Assembly: GCF_011421425.1 (NCBI RefSeq)
Contig: NZ_WPCW01000001.1
Coordinates: 62,001 to 126,000 of the forward strand
Direction of reading: 5' to 3'
DNA length: 64,000 nucleotides
Origin: Streptococcus catagoni
GTDB taxonomy: Bacteria; Bacillota; Bacilli; Lactobacillales; Streptococcaceae
Under the pieces are notes generated by a model that was not told where the DNA came from, did no database searches, and saw only the letters and a program-made list of their open reading frames with translations. Positions within the stretch are counted from its first letter, which is position 1, and each line of letters opens with the position of its first letter. Positions 54,492 through 63,628 of this stretch are shown here, piece by piece. The translations under genes and the position numbers were made by a program.

Positions 54492-55415
54492 ATGAGTTTT
54501 GTGCAATTAACAGATGTTGTCAAAGTCTATAAAGGTGGCAAAAAAGCTGTCGATAATGTCTCATTGACAATTGGAGAAGGTAATATTTATGGCTTGCTAG
54601 GACCAAATGGTGCTGGTAAATCAACCTTGATTAATCTTATTTTGGGATTGATTCCTTTGAGTTCTGGAGAGGTGACGGTTTTACAAGAGTCACAAAAATC
54701 CATCCGAAAAGTTAGTTCACAGATTGGTTATGTCCCTCAGGACATTGCTGTCTATCCTGACTTAACGGCTTATGAAAACGTAGAATTATTTGGATCCCTT
54801 TATGGTTTGAAAGGAACTCGATTAAAAGAACAAGTCCTAAAAAGTCTAGAGTTTGTCGGCTTGCAGGCTCAAGCTAAACGATTCCCAAGTCAGTTTTCAG
54901 GAGGAATGAAGCGACGTCTTAATATTGCTTGTGCACTGGTTCATTCTCCGAAGTTAATTATTTTTGATGAACCAACTGTCGGCATTGACCCGCAGTCTCG
55001 TAATCATATTCTGGAATCTATTCGCCTCTTGAATGAGGAAGGTGCTACGGTGATCTACACCACACATTATATGGAAGAAGTCGAAGCCCTCTGTGACTAT
55101 ATTTTTATTATGGATCACGGTCAGATTATTGAAGAAGGCAACAAGGTTGAACTTGAAAAACGCTATGCTGCGAACTTGACTAATCAGATTATGGTAACCT
55201 TGACAGACGCTCAAGATTTGGATGTGTCTGATAAACCGGGTTGGAGTTTGACAACTGTTGATGATGACCTTATTCTAGTGATTGAAAATGGTGACATTGC
55301 TACGGTGGTCCGTCAATTGACAGAGGCTAATATTGGATTTAGTGAGATTAAACATAACCACTTGAATTTAGAAGAAATCTTCTTACACTTAACGGGTAAG
55401 AAGTTAAGAGATTAG
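54492..55415 (+). CDS. sagG: SagG, ABC exporter ATPase
   Basis: 307-residue ABC ATPase powering streptolysin S export. Walker A GPNGAGKST at residues 37-45, signature FSGGMKRRLNIA near 136 and Walker B KLIIFDEPTVGIDP near 155. The C-terminal extension past residue 220 is typical of ABC-2 exporters. Ribosome-binding site aaaggagt. Works with SagH and SagI. Confidence 0.95.
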   Translation: MSFVQLTDVVKVYKGGKKAVDNVSLTIGEGNIYGLLGPNGAGKSTLINLILGLIPLSSGEVTVLQESQKSIRKVSSQIGYVPQDIAVYPDLTAYENVELFGSLYGLKGTRLKEQVLKSLEFVGLQAQAKRFPSQFSGGMKRRLNIACALVHSPKLIIFDEPTVGIDPQSRNHILESIRLLNEEGATVIYTTHYMEEVEALCDYIFIMDHGQIIEEGNKVELEKRYAANLTNQIMVTLTDAQDLDVSDKPGWSLTTVDDDLILVIENGDIATVVRQLTEANIGFSEIKHNHLNLEEIFLHLTGKKLRD

Positions 55416-55423
55416 AGGTTATC

Positions 55424-56551
55424 ATGGTTTTATTACATTTAATCAAAAAAGAGAGTTTGCAGATTTTTCGAAATCGAACTGCCTTGTTGATGATGGTGAT
55501 TTTTCCAATTGTAATGATTGTGATTTTAAGCTTTGCCTTTAAATCAAGTTTCAATGCAGCAACAACCGTTCCTAAGTTAACGGTGCGTTACCATCTAGAA
55601 GGTCAAAAAACCGATTATCAGAAGAATTTTCTTGCCTTTTTAAAGGTCTTAAATAAAGAATTGAAATTAGAAGCTGAACCTAGCAAGTCACTTGAAGCGG
55701 ATAAAAAGAAAGTTAGCGAAGGGGCTTTGACAGCTACTTTGGAGGTCAAGAAAAACCAAACCATTAAGGTAACCACCAATGCGATTAACCAGCAGAATGC
55801 TGATTTGATTAACATGTTGGTAACCAATTATGTTGATAATGCAAAAACTTATGACTCCATAGCCGATTTGTATCCTCAACGCTTAGGTGAGATTAAGAAG
55901 CGAAAAGTAGACTTTGTCAAGGTGAGCTCGGTTCAAACCAGTAAAGGCATGACCTCAGCTGATTACTATGCTATTTCTATGTTCACCATGATTACTTTTT
56001 ATAGCATCATGTCAGCGATGAACCTTGTCTTATCCGACCGACAACAGCGCACCACCAATCGTATTCACCTCACAGGTGTCTCTCCTAGCCTTCTTGTTTT
56101 TGGCAAATTGATAGGAGCAATGTTGGTGACAACAGTCCAGCTAGGCATTCTGTATGTCTTTACCAGATTTGTACTGCGAGTTAATTGGGGAACCAATGAT
56201 TGGCAAATTATTGGGGTAACGGCTTCTTTGATTTACCTATCTGTGGCTATCGGCATCGGAATGGCTACTAGTATTAGCAATGAAGCTTTCTTGATGGTGG
56301 CTTCAAATGCAGTTATTCCTATCTTTGCCTTTTTGGGAGGTAGTTATGTCCCTTTGGCAACTTTAAATAGTCCCTTTATTAATCAATTGTCCAATATTTC
56401 TCCAATCAAATGGGTTAATGATAGTTTGTTTTATCTGATTTTTGGTGGGCAATTTAATCCAATCCCTGTGACGTTGATGGTTAACATTGGCCTTGGCACA
56501 GCCTTTATCCTAATTGCTTTGATAGGGATGAGAAAGCAGGTGACCGCATGA
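55424..56551 (+). CDS. sagH: SagH, ABC-2 permease
   Basis: 375-residue ABC-2 type permease: one N-terminal helix (LLMMVIFPIVMIVILSFAF), a large extracytoplasmic domain (about 40-180) and five C-terminal helices, including a conserved NISPIKWVNDSLFYLIFGG stretch. It forms the transport channel with SagI. Overlaps sagI by 4 bases. Confidence 0.94.
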   Translation: MVLLHLIKKESLQIFRNRTALLMMVIFPIVMIVILSFAFKSSFNAATTVPKLTVRYHLEGQKTDYQKNFLAFLKVLNKELKLEAEPSKSLEADKKKVSEGALTATLEVKKNQTIKVTTNAINQQNADLINMLVTNYVDNAKTYDSIADLYPQRLGEIKKRKVDFVKVSSVQTSKGMTSADYYAISMFTMITFYSIMSAMNLVLSDRQQRTTNRIHLTGVSPSLLVFGKLIGAMLVTTVQLGILYVFTRFVLRVNWGTNDWQIIGVTASLIYLSVAIGIGMATSISNEAFLMVASNAVIPIFAFLGGSYVPLATLNSPFINQLSNISPIKWVNDSLFYLIFGGQFNPIPVTLMVNIGLGTAFILIALIGMRKQVTA

Positions 56552-57666
56552 TTCGTTTTATAAAAACTTTATTTGTTAAAATCCGACGGAAAAAAACCAG
56601 TTATGTGACCTTCTTATTATTGCCTATTTTAACAACACTTTTGGCCTTATCAATGAGTTTCTCTGGAAATAATCAGGCTAAAATCGGTATTTTAGATAAG
56701 GATCAGAGTAAGATTTCGAAGCAATTTGTTGCCCAGTTGAAACTCACGAAAAAGTATGATGTTTTTACTAAAATAGAGGAAAAACATATTGACAATTACC
56801 TTCAAGATAAGTCTTTAGAGGCTGTTTTAACCATTGATAAAGGTTTTTCCAAGAAAGTATTAACAGGTGAAGCGCAAGAACTCAGCCTTCGCTCTATTGC
56901 TAAGAGCGAGATTATTGAATGGGTAAAAGCGCAAGCCAATTACCTTCTAGAGAATTACAATATCATGGGTGATGTAGCTGCCGGAAATCAAGCTATTTTT
57001 GACAAGCTTTGGCAAAAAAATAAAGGGTTAAACTATCAGGTTCAACAAGAAACTTTGGCAGACCGTTCACGCAGTAAATCCGTGTCCTCCACTACCACAG
57101 GTTTCTTGCTTATCCTTATGTTAGGTAGTACCAGTGTGATTTATGGAGGGATTTTGACTGATAAATCTAGTCAAATCTATAACCGATTAGTCTTGTCACG
57201 TTTGTCACGCTTCCAGTACATGTTAAGTTATGTCTGTGTTGGACTTGTCGCCTTTACTCTCCAAATTGTCATAATGTTTAGCCTGTTGAAGATCTTTAAT
57301 GTCAGTTTTTATATTCCGACTCCAATCTTGTTGCTAATTTTCTTACTATTTAGTTTGTTGGCGATAGGTTTTGGTTTAATGATTGGTGCCGTAACGCAAA
57401 ATACCCAACAAAGTAGCCAGTTGGCTAACCTAATCGTGATGCCAACTTCCATGTTAGCTGGTTGTTTATGGCCCTTGTCTATTACACCATCTTACATGCA
57501 AGCTATTGGGAAATTATTGCCACAAAACTGGGTTCTTTCAGCCATAGCTACTTTCCAAAGCGGCGGAGGAATTGCTCAGGCTTGGCCCTATCTCTTAGCT
57601 TTATTATTAACGGCAACAGTCTTTATAACCCTTTCAAGTTTCTTATTAAAACCTGTCCGTCTATAA
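56548..57666 (+). CDS. sagI: SagI, ABC-2 permease
   Basis: 372-residue second ABC-2 permease with the same topology as SagH: an N-terminal helix (SYVTFLLLPILTTLLALSM), an outer domain (about 40-180) and C-terminal helices with PTSMLAGCLWPLSITPSYMQ. Last gene of the operon. No clear terminator follows before the ISL3 element begins 98 bases later. Confidence 0.94.
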   Translation: MIRFIKTLFVKIRRKKTSYVTFLLLPILTTLLALSMSFSGNNQAKIGILDKDQSKISKQFVAQLKLTKKYDVFTKIEEKHIDNYLQDKSLEAVLTIDKGFSKKVLTGEAQELSLRSIAKSEIIEWVKAQANYLLENYNIMGDVAAGNQAIFDKLWQKNKGLNYQVQQETLADRSRSKSVSSTTTGFLLILMLGSTSVIYGGILTDKSSQIYNRLVLSRLSRFQYMLSYVCVGLVAFTLQIVIMFSLLKIFNVSFYIPTPILLLIFLLFSLLAIGFGLMIGAVTQNTQQSSQLANLIVMPTSMLAGCLWPLSITPSYMQAIGKLLPQNWVLSAIATFQSGGGIAQAWPYLLALLLTATVFITLSSFLLKPVRL

Positions 57667-57764
57667 AGGATATAAAGAATACAAGAGAGCATACTAAATA
57701 GAAAATATCATCATGAAGATAGCATTGGTTTTATTGATTCACGTTAAATGAATTGGTAAAATCA

Positions 57765-59177
57765 GGCTCTTTGTCAAGTGAAGTGGGTAGACAAAACCTA
57801 ACATCTGGAGAGAACAACTTTTGTTCTCTCTTTTTGTATGTTTAAAGCGATGAGTAGTCTGGTTTTAAAATTTTTAAACTTTCTAAAGCCAAAAGCATTG
57901 CGCTTTATGACTTTAATAATGTTGTTAGTAGCTTCTAGTTTGGCATTAGAATAGGGTTGTTCAAGGGCATTGATAATTTTATCTTTGTCTTTTTTGAAAG
58001 TTTTGAATACCATCGTGAAGATAGGATTAACTTGCTTGATATGGTCTTCGATAATGGCAAAGAAATGTGTACTGTTCTTCTCTTGAAAGTGGTAGAGAAG
58101 TAATTGATAAAGCTCATAATAATACTTTAGTTCGTTAGAGTAACCAAGCATTCTAGTGAGTATCTCACGATTGGTTAGGTGTTCTCTAAAAGTTGGTCTG
58201 TAAAAGAGCTTTTCCTTAAGTTTTCGGCTATCTTGTTGGATTAACTTCCAAAACTGTTTGATAGTTCGGTACTCTATTGATGATCTGTTAAAAGTGTTCA
58301 TAATCTTAATCCTAGTCCTGTTCATAGCATGGTTCAAGTGTTGAATGATATGAAAGCGATCAAGAACAATCTGGGCATTAGGAAAAAGCCTTCTGACTAA
58401 GTCGTAGTAAGGGGAAAACATATCCATGGTGATCCATTTGACAGTTTCTCTGATTCTTCTAGTGTGGCGGAGAAAATGATTTCGAATAATAGTTTGTGTT
58501 CTGCCATTTAAAATGGCAATGATTTTCTTAATTTCATAGTCTTGAGCCACAAAAGACATCTTGCCCTTCTTAAAGGCAAATTCATCCCAAGACATAATAG
58601 TAGGTAAGGTGTTTAAATGTGTCTTAAAAACAAAGGATTTGAGTTGACGAATAACGGTAGAAGTTGAGATAGAAAGTTCAGAAGTAATCTTGGTTAGACT
58701 TTCTTTATCCATTAATCTCTCACTAATCTTATGACGGATGACATAAGGAATCTGGTGGTTTTTCTTGACAAAGGAAGACTCAGAAACCATTAGTTTAGAG
58801 CAGTCCTTACAGCGGAAGCGACGTTTTTTAAGTAATAACCTTGTCTTATAGCCTCCCGTATCTAAATAAGGGATTTTACAGGGCTTTTGAAAGTCGTACT
58901 TGGTCATTTGTCCCCCGCAACAAGGGCAGTTTGGCGCCTTATAATCAAGCTTAGCTAGGATATCAAAATGGGTCTTCTTATCTTTAATGTCAGTAATACT
59001 GATATTCTGGTCTTTTATTTGAAGTAAAAATTTGTTATGATTGATATGTTCCATATGATGCTTTCTAATGAGTTGTTTAGTCGCTTTTCATTATAAGTCA
59101 TATGGGACTTTTTTTGTAGTCACAAAAAGCCCTATAACTTCCAAAGTAGAGTTACCCACTACAGAAATTATAGAGCC
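57765..59177 (-). mobile_element. ISL3-family insertion sequence
   Basis: Ends match the ISL3 pattern. Left 57765-57789 begins GGCTCT and ends GTGGGTA; right 59153-59177 is its imperfect inverted copy (TACCCACT ... AGAGCC). The element is 1413 bp with one transposase. The 8 bases flanking each end (taaaatca and aaaattgt) are not an exact duplication, which hints at an old or recombined insertion. It forms the right border of the sag island. Confidence 0.85.
57798..59054 (-). CDS. ISL3-family transposase
   Basis: 418 residues, apparently full length. An N-terminal zinc-finger (CPCCGG, later CKDC) and helix-turn-helix (LTKITSELSISTSTVIRQLK) precede the DDE domain: MSWDEFAFKKGKMSFV near residue 150, WITMDMFSPYYDLVRRLFPN and VLDRFHIIQHLNHAMNRTR. 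The C-terminal SNAKLEATNNIIKVIKRNAF block carries the catalytic glutamate. Transcribed toward sagI. Confidence 0.94.
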   Translation of the reverse strand: MEHINHNKFLLQIKDQNISITDIKDKKTHFDILAKLDYKAPNCPCCGGQMTKYDFQKPCKIPYLDTGGYKTRLLLKKRRFRCKDCSKLMVSESSFVKKNHQIPYVIRHKISERLMDKESLTKITSELSISTSTVIRQLKSFVFKTHLNTLPTIMSWDEFAFKKGKMSFVAQDYEIKKIIAILNGRTQTIIRNHFLRHTRRIRETVKWITMDMFSPYYDLVRRLFPNAQIVLDRFHIIQHLNHAMNRTRIKIMNTFNRSSIEYRTIKQFWKLIQQDSRKLKEKLFYRPTFREHLTNREILTRMLGYSNELKYYYELYQLLLYHFQEKNSTHFFAIIEDHIKQVNPIFTMVFKTFKKDKDKIINALEQPYSNAKLEATNNIIKVIKRNAFGFRKFKNFKTRLLIALNIQKERTKVVLSRC

Positions 59178-59283
59178 AAAATTGTTCAGTCTTTTTCGTT
59201 ACATCTCGGTAACAAGTTCTCCTTAATTTATACAGAATTGCCTATTCTAAAAAATTCTACCACATACCAATTTCAAAAAAGAC
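59178..59283. other. short gap between ISL3 and the pyrR promoter
   Basis: AT-rich with no gene or hairpin of note. It presumably holds the original sequence that lay between rluD and pyrR before the island arrived. Confidence 0.4.
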
Positions 59284-59312
59284 TTGTTAAGTTTAGAGTA
59301 ATATGCTATAAT
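59284..59312 (+). promoter_or_regulatory. promoter of pyrR-pyrP
   Basis: TTGTTA (59284-59289), 17-base spacer, TATAAT (59307-59312) with TG one base before it (extended -10). Confidence 0.78.
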
Positions 59313-59317
59313 AGTAA

Positions 59318-59440
59318 AAATTTGATATTCCTTTAAAACAGTCCCGTGAGACTGGCAAGGAGACAAGACTTAAGTGTATACTTTTTAGTATGCGATTATT
59401 TTGTGAACTCTCCTTGTTATAAGGGGAGTTTTTTGTAGCA
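59318..59440 (+). promoter_or_regulatory. PyrR-binding attenuator leader
   Basis: The leader contains ACAGTCCCGTGAGACTGGCA (from 59338), the PyrR-recognised anti-antiterminator hairpin (CAGTC pairs with GACTG, conserved loop CCCGTGA). A terminator follows at 59406-59434. High UMP/UTP lets PyrR bind and favours termination before pyrR. Confidence 0.92.
59406..59434 (+). terminator. attenuator terminator upstream of pyrR
   Basis: AACTCTCCTT pairs with AAGGGGAGTT (one wobble) and is followed by T residues; used when PyrR is bound. Confidence 0.88.
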
Positions 59441-59448
59441 AAATCTGA

Positions 59449-59982
<534 letters not shown>

Positions 59983-59999
59983 AAAATAAGGAGAAGATA

Positions 60000-61262
60000 A
60001 TGAAAGATGTTATTTACGATGTAGAAGAAATGCCAAAAAATGGTGTTTTGTTTGGCTTATCATTCCAGCATCTCTTTGCCATGTTTGGGGCAACAGTATT
60101 AGTACCAATCCTAGTAGGGATTGACCCTGCAGTTGCACTCTTATCCAGTGGCTTGGGAACCTTAGCGCATTTAACGGTTACAAAGTTTAAAATCCCTGCC
60201 TATATGGGTTCAAGCTTTGCCTATATTGCAGCCATGCAAATGTTAATGAAAACTGATGGTATTGCAGCCGTTGCACAGGGAGCCGTAACAGGAGGCTTTG
60301 TCTATCTCATAGTTGCACTGATTGTCAGAGCTATTGGAAATGATTGGATTGATAAGATTCTACCACCTATTGTTGTGGGTCCAATCGTTATGGTCATCGG
60401 ATTGAGTCTAGCCTCTACAGCTGTAAGCAGTGTAATGTTAAAGGATGGGAAATACAACCTGCTCTATCTGCTCATTGGAATGGTAACCCTACTGTCTGTT
60501 ATCTTCTTTAATGTTTATGGAAAAGGCATTGTGGCTATTATTCCAATCCTTTTGGGATTACTGATCGGCTACCTCTTTGCCTTAGTAATGGGGATGGTAA
60601 CAGGGGAAGAAATTATCAGCTTTTCTGAGGTGGCTAAGGCTAAATGGTTTAGCGTTCCAGGTGTTCAAGTTCCCTTTTTAAGTTATAGTCTAAAATTTTA
60701 CCCTAGTGCTATTCTGACAATGGCACCCATAGCATTTGTTACCATGACGGAACATTTTGGCCATGTTATGGTTTTAAACAGTCTAACAAAAAGAGATTAC
60801 TTTAAGGATCCAGGCTTAGATAAGACTTTAACAGGGGACGGTTTAGCTCAGGTCATAGCTGGATTTTTAGGGGCACCTCCGGTAACCTCCTACGGTGAAA
60901 ACATTGGAGTTATGGCTCTTAACAAGATTTTCTCTGTCTATGTTATTGCAGGAGCAGCTCTTATTGCAACCTTATTAAGCTTTGTCGGAAAGATATCTGC
61001 GTTGATTCAATCCATTCCTTCTCCAGTAGTTGGTGGGATTTCAATTGCTCTTTTTGGAGTGATAGCCTCTAGTGGTTTGAAAATCTTAATTGAATCAAAA
61101 ACAGATATGGACAACAAGAAGAATCTTTTGATAGCAAGTGTTATCTTAGTCTCTGGTATTGGTGGTCTTATGCTTCAAATCAAAGGACTTCAAGTATCAG
61201 GAGTAGCTTTTTCAACACTCTTAGGTATTATTTTATACCAAGTCTTGCCTGAAAATCATTAA
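60000..61262 (+). CDS. pyrP: uracil permease (UraA/PyrP family)
   Basis: 420-residue NCS2-family proton-uracil symporter with 14 predicted helices. Key segments: LSFQHLFAMFGATVLVPILV near residue 20, the VTMTEHFGHVMVL substrate glutamate/histidine region near 247, and GAPPVTSYGENIGVMALNKI near 290. It imports uracil for salvage under PyrR control. Because pyrB downstream is truncated, uptake may be essential in this strain. Confidence 0.96.
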   Translation: MKDVIYDVEEMPKNGVLFGLSFQHLFAMFGATVLVPILVGIDPAVALLSSGLGTLAHLTVTKFKIPAYMGSSFAYIAAMQMLMKTDGIAAVAQGAVTGGFVYLIVALIVRAIGNDWIDKILPPIVVGPIVMVIGLSLASTAVSSVMLKDGKYNLLYLLIGMVTLLSVIFFNVYGKGIVAIIPILLGLLIGYLFALVMGMVTGEEIISFSEVAKAKWFSVPGVQVPFLSYSLKFYPSAILTMAPIAFVTMTEHFGHVMVLNSLTKRDYFKDPGLDKTLTGDGLAQVIAGFLGAPPVTSYGENIGVMALNKIFSVYVIAGAALIATLLSFVGKISALIQSIPSPVVGGISIALFGVIASSGLKILIESKTDMDNKKNLLIASVILVSGIGGLMLQIKGLQVSGVAFSTLLGIILYQVLPENH

Positions 61263-61300
61263 GTAAATGTCTCAATAATGTCTGAAAGGTAGGAGAAACA

Positions 61301-61435
61301 ATGTTAACATCTAAACAAAAAGTCACTTTAAATCATTTGGTGTCAATGGAGGCACTTACAAATGAGGAGGTTATGGGACTCATCATAAGAGGCTCAGAAT
61401 TTAAAGCAAAAAAAGCAAAACTGGATTATAAGTAG
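61301..61435 (+). pseudogene. pyrB: truncated aspartate carbamoyltransferase gene
   Basis: Only 44 codons remain. The reading [26 protein letters not shown]-like matches the N-terminus of PyrB (I recall an S. pyogenes form with [17 protein letters not shown]). It ends at a TAG after KAKLDYK. The catalytic STRTR-type motif and all later parts are gone. The ribosome-binding site (aggaga) and place after pyrP are those of an intact pyrB. carA and carB, normally next, are absent. The remnant may be translated but cannot be an enzyme. Confidence 0.85.
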
Positions 61436-61487
61436 GAAAACTATCAAAAAACTGATAAAAAGATGGCAGAAAAAGGACTTCCCAAAC

Positions 61488-61516
61488 AGCTACTTTCCTA
61501 GGAGAGTGGCTTTTTT
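61488..61516 (+). terminator. terminator after the pyrB remnant
   Basis: AGCTACTTTCCT pairs with AGGAGAGTGGCT through some G-U pairs, followed by T residues. Confidence 0.8.
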
Positions 61517-61611
61517 CATTTGGCAAAAATCGAAGGGAAAAGGTGCTGTTTCTGTCATAACATTAAAGTAAGACAAAAATGAGAAAATTAAAGTTAAGCT
61601 CCTAAATTTAC

Positions 61612-61640
61612 TTGACAGCCTTTCAAAAAAGTCATATACT
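61612..61640 (+). promoter_or_regulatory. promoter of the MacA/LolD/MacB-type operon
   Basis: Perfect TTGACA (61612-61617), 17-base spacer, TATACT (61635-61640). Confidence 0.85.
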
Positions 61641-61654
61641 TGTCCTATACAAGT
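61638..61654. promoter_or_regulatory. candidate operator dyad over the transcription start
   Basis: ACTTGT-N5-ACAAGT is a perfect 6+6 dyad (7+7 counting the flanking T and A) overlapping the -10 and the expected start site. A bound repressor, for example of the GntR type, would block the promoter. The regulator is not in the window. Confidence 0.5.
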
Positions 61655-61691
61655 AATACAAAAGTTAAAAGTAAGAAGGTCAGGTAGTCAA

Positions 61692-62906
61692 ATGTCAAAG
61701 AGGAATAAGTCTAAGATGTCCAAGAAAACTAAGGGGATTATTTCAGGCGCAATTATTGTTGTTGTTTTAGTCATTGGCACAATTCTTTATTTTCAACAAG
61801 AAAATGCTTTGAAAAATAAAAAAAGAGCTCAAGGCTACTCGGCAGTAAAAGTTACTGAGGGGACGATTTCATCTTCAACCTTGTTATCAGGAACTGTCAA
61901 AGCTCTTTCTGAGGAATATGTTTACTTTAATCCTGCTAAGGGTACCAGCGCTTCTGTAAGTGTTAAGGTAGGAGATAAGGTGACTGCAGGTCAACCCTTA
62001 GTGCAATATAGTGCAACAGCGGCACAGGCTGCCTACGATACAGCTGCCAGAAATTTAAATAAAGTAGGACGCCAAATTAATTATTTAAAAACATACGGTG
62101 TTCCAATGGCCGGTGGTGAAGGAGCAGGAGCTCAAGCTTCCTCACAACAAACTGCAGGCTATAACCAGCAATTACAAGATTTAAATGATGCCTATGCTGA
62201 TGCTCAAGCAGAGGTTAATAAAGCCCAGCAAGCCTTAAATGAAACGGTTGTTTCAAGTAGTGTTTCTGGAACAGTTGTTGAGGTTAATCAAGATATTGAC
62301 CCTTCTTCAAAAGAAAGTCAGCCCCTTGTTCATGTGACATCTGAAGGACAATTACAGGTGAAGGGAAGCTTAACCGAGTATGATCTTGGCAATATTAAGA
62401 CAGGGCAAGCAGTCAAGATTAAGTCAAAGGTTTATACTGACCAAGAGTGGACAGGTAAGATAGCTTATATTTCAAATTATCCAAAAGATGAAGGTAAGGG
62501 CCAAAGTCAAGGTATGCCAAATGGAGCCCCTGCTTCCTCAAGCACAGCAAGCTATGATTATAAGGTTGACATCACAAGTCCTCTAAGAGATTTAAAACAA
62601 GGTTTTTCTGTTTCTGTAGAAGTAGTTAATGAGGTCAAGCATGCTCTGGTTCCAGTCGAAGCTGTCTTCAAAAAAGATAAGAAAAATTATGTCTGGGTTT
62701 ATGATTCTTCTTCCTCTAAGGTCAAACAGGTTGAAGTTAAACTAGGTAATGCAGATGCGAAAAAACAAGAGATTATAAGTGGACTAGAAGTTGGACAAGT
62801 TGTCATTTCAAATCCAGATAAGTCTATAAAAAATGATGAAAAAGTAGAGAACGTTCACTCTGAAGATAGGCAAAAGAAAAGCTCGAAATCTGAGGTGAAA
62901 AAATAG
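61692..62906 (+). CDS. membrane-fusion (MacA/HlyD-like) subunit of an ABC exporter
   Basis: 404-residue periplasmic-adaptor-type protein of Gram-positive bacteria. A membrane anchor at about 14-30 is followed by a barrel-sandwich domain (SVKVGDKVTAGQPLVQYS), a Gln/Ala-rich coiled coil (AYADAQAEVNKAQQALNETV) with a Gly/Ser-rich insert, and the matching lipoyl half (SGTVVEVNQDIDPSS). A beta-barrel part and a charged tail end it. With the ATPase and FtsX-like permease it forms an export pump, in other Firmicutes linked to antimicrobial-peptide resistance. Ribosome-binding region agaaggtcagg. Confidence 0.88.
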   Translation: MSKRNKSKMSKKTKGIISGAIIVVVLVIGTILYFQQENALKNKKRAQGYSAVKVTEGTISSSTLLSGTVKALSEEYVYFNPAKGTSASVSVKVGDKVTAGQPLVQYSATAAQAAYDTAARNLNKVGRQINYLKTYGVPMAGGEGAGAQASSQQTAGYNQQLQDLNDAYADAQAEVNKAQQALNETVVSSSVSGTVVEVNQDIDPSSKESQPLVHVTSEGQLQVKGSLTEYDLGNIKTGQAVKIKSKVYTDQEWTGKIAYISNYPKDEGKGQSQGMPNGAPASSSTASYDYKVDITSPLRDLKQGFSVSVEVVNEVKHALVPVEAVFKKDKKNYVWVYDSSSSKVKQVEVKLGNADAKKQEIISGLEVGQVVISNPDKSIKNDEKVENVHSEDRQKKSSKSEVKK

Positions 62907-63616
62907 TGACAGACCAAAAACAAGAACTCATTAAACTACAGAATATTAGCAAGTCTTATAAAAATGGCGATCAGAAATTACATGTCCTAAAAGGCATCAA
63001 CCTGACTGTATGTCAAGGCGAATTTCTGGCTATCATGGGACCTTCTGGATCTGGTAAATCAACTTTGATGAATATTATTGGTTTACTAGATAAACCTTCA
63101 ACAGGAGATTATAGGCTAAATGGCAAGGAAGTAAAGAAATTAAATGATCGCAAGCTGGCCAGACTCAGAAATAAGGAAATAGGCTTTGTTTTTCAGCAAT
63201 TCTTTCTATTGTCACGCTTAACTGCCCTTCAAAATGTTGAATTACCCCTCATCTACGCTGGAGTTTCTGTCTTAAAAAGAAAGGACTTGGCTCAGCAATA
63301 TTTAGAGAAGGTAGAACTGTCAAAACGGATGAAGCATTTACCTTCTGAACTATCAGGGGGGCAAAAGCAGCGGGTTGCTATTGCTAGAGCCTTGGTCAAT
63401 AATCCTTCTATCATACTAGCCGATGAACCAACAGGAGCTCTTGATACCCAAACTGGTCAACAAATCATGCAACTTCTGACCACTTTAAACAAGGAAGGGA
63501 AAACTATTATTATGGTTACCCATGAACCTGAAATTGCTGATTTTGCAACCCGTAAAATTGTTATCAGAGATGGTGAAATTACAAGAGATACAAGTGATAG
63601 TGTACGCATAGACTAA
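62906..63616 (+). CDS. ABC exporter ATPase (MacB/LolD family)
   Basis: 236-residue ATPase with Walker [10 protein letters not shown] near residue 46, signature [16 protein letters not shown] near 149 and Walker [13 protein letters not shown] near 171. The start is a GTG overlapping the preceding stop (TAGTG at 62904-62908), with gaggtg upstream. Partners are the adaptor before it and the permease after it. Confidence 0.95.
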   Translation: MTDQKQELIKLQNISKSYKNGDQKLHVLKGINLTVCQGEFLAIMGPSGSGKSTLMNIIGLLDKPSTGDYRLNGKEVKKLNDRKLARLRNKEIGFVFQQFFLLSRLTALQNVELPLIYAGVSVLKRKDLAQQYLEKVELSKRMKHLPSELSGGQKQRVAIARALVNNPSIILADEPTGALDTQTGQQIMQLLTTLNKEGKTIIMVTHEPEIADFATRKIVIRDGEITRDTSDSVRID

Positions 63617-63628
63617 GGAGAAATGAAA

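Noticed and set aside
57757..59185. 8-bp target duplication around the ISL3 element
   Set aside because: The flanks taaaatca and aaaattgt share only a shifted AAAAT; not an exact duplication.
61463..61502. short frame reading MAEKGLPKQLLS after the pyrB stump, considered as a carB remnant
   Set aside because: Too short, no ribosome-binding site, and it runs into the terminator stem; no convincing match to CarB.
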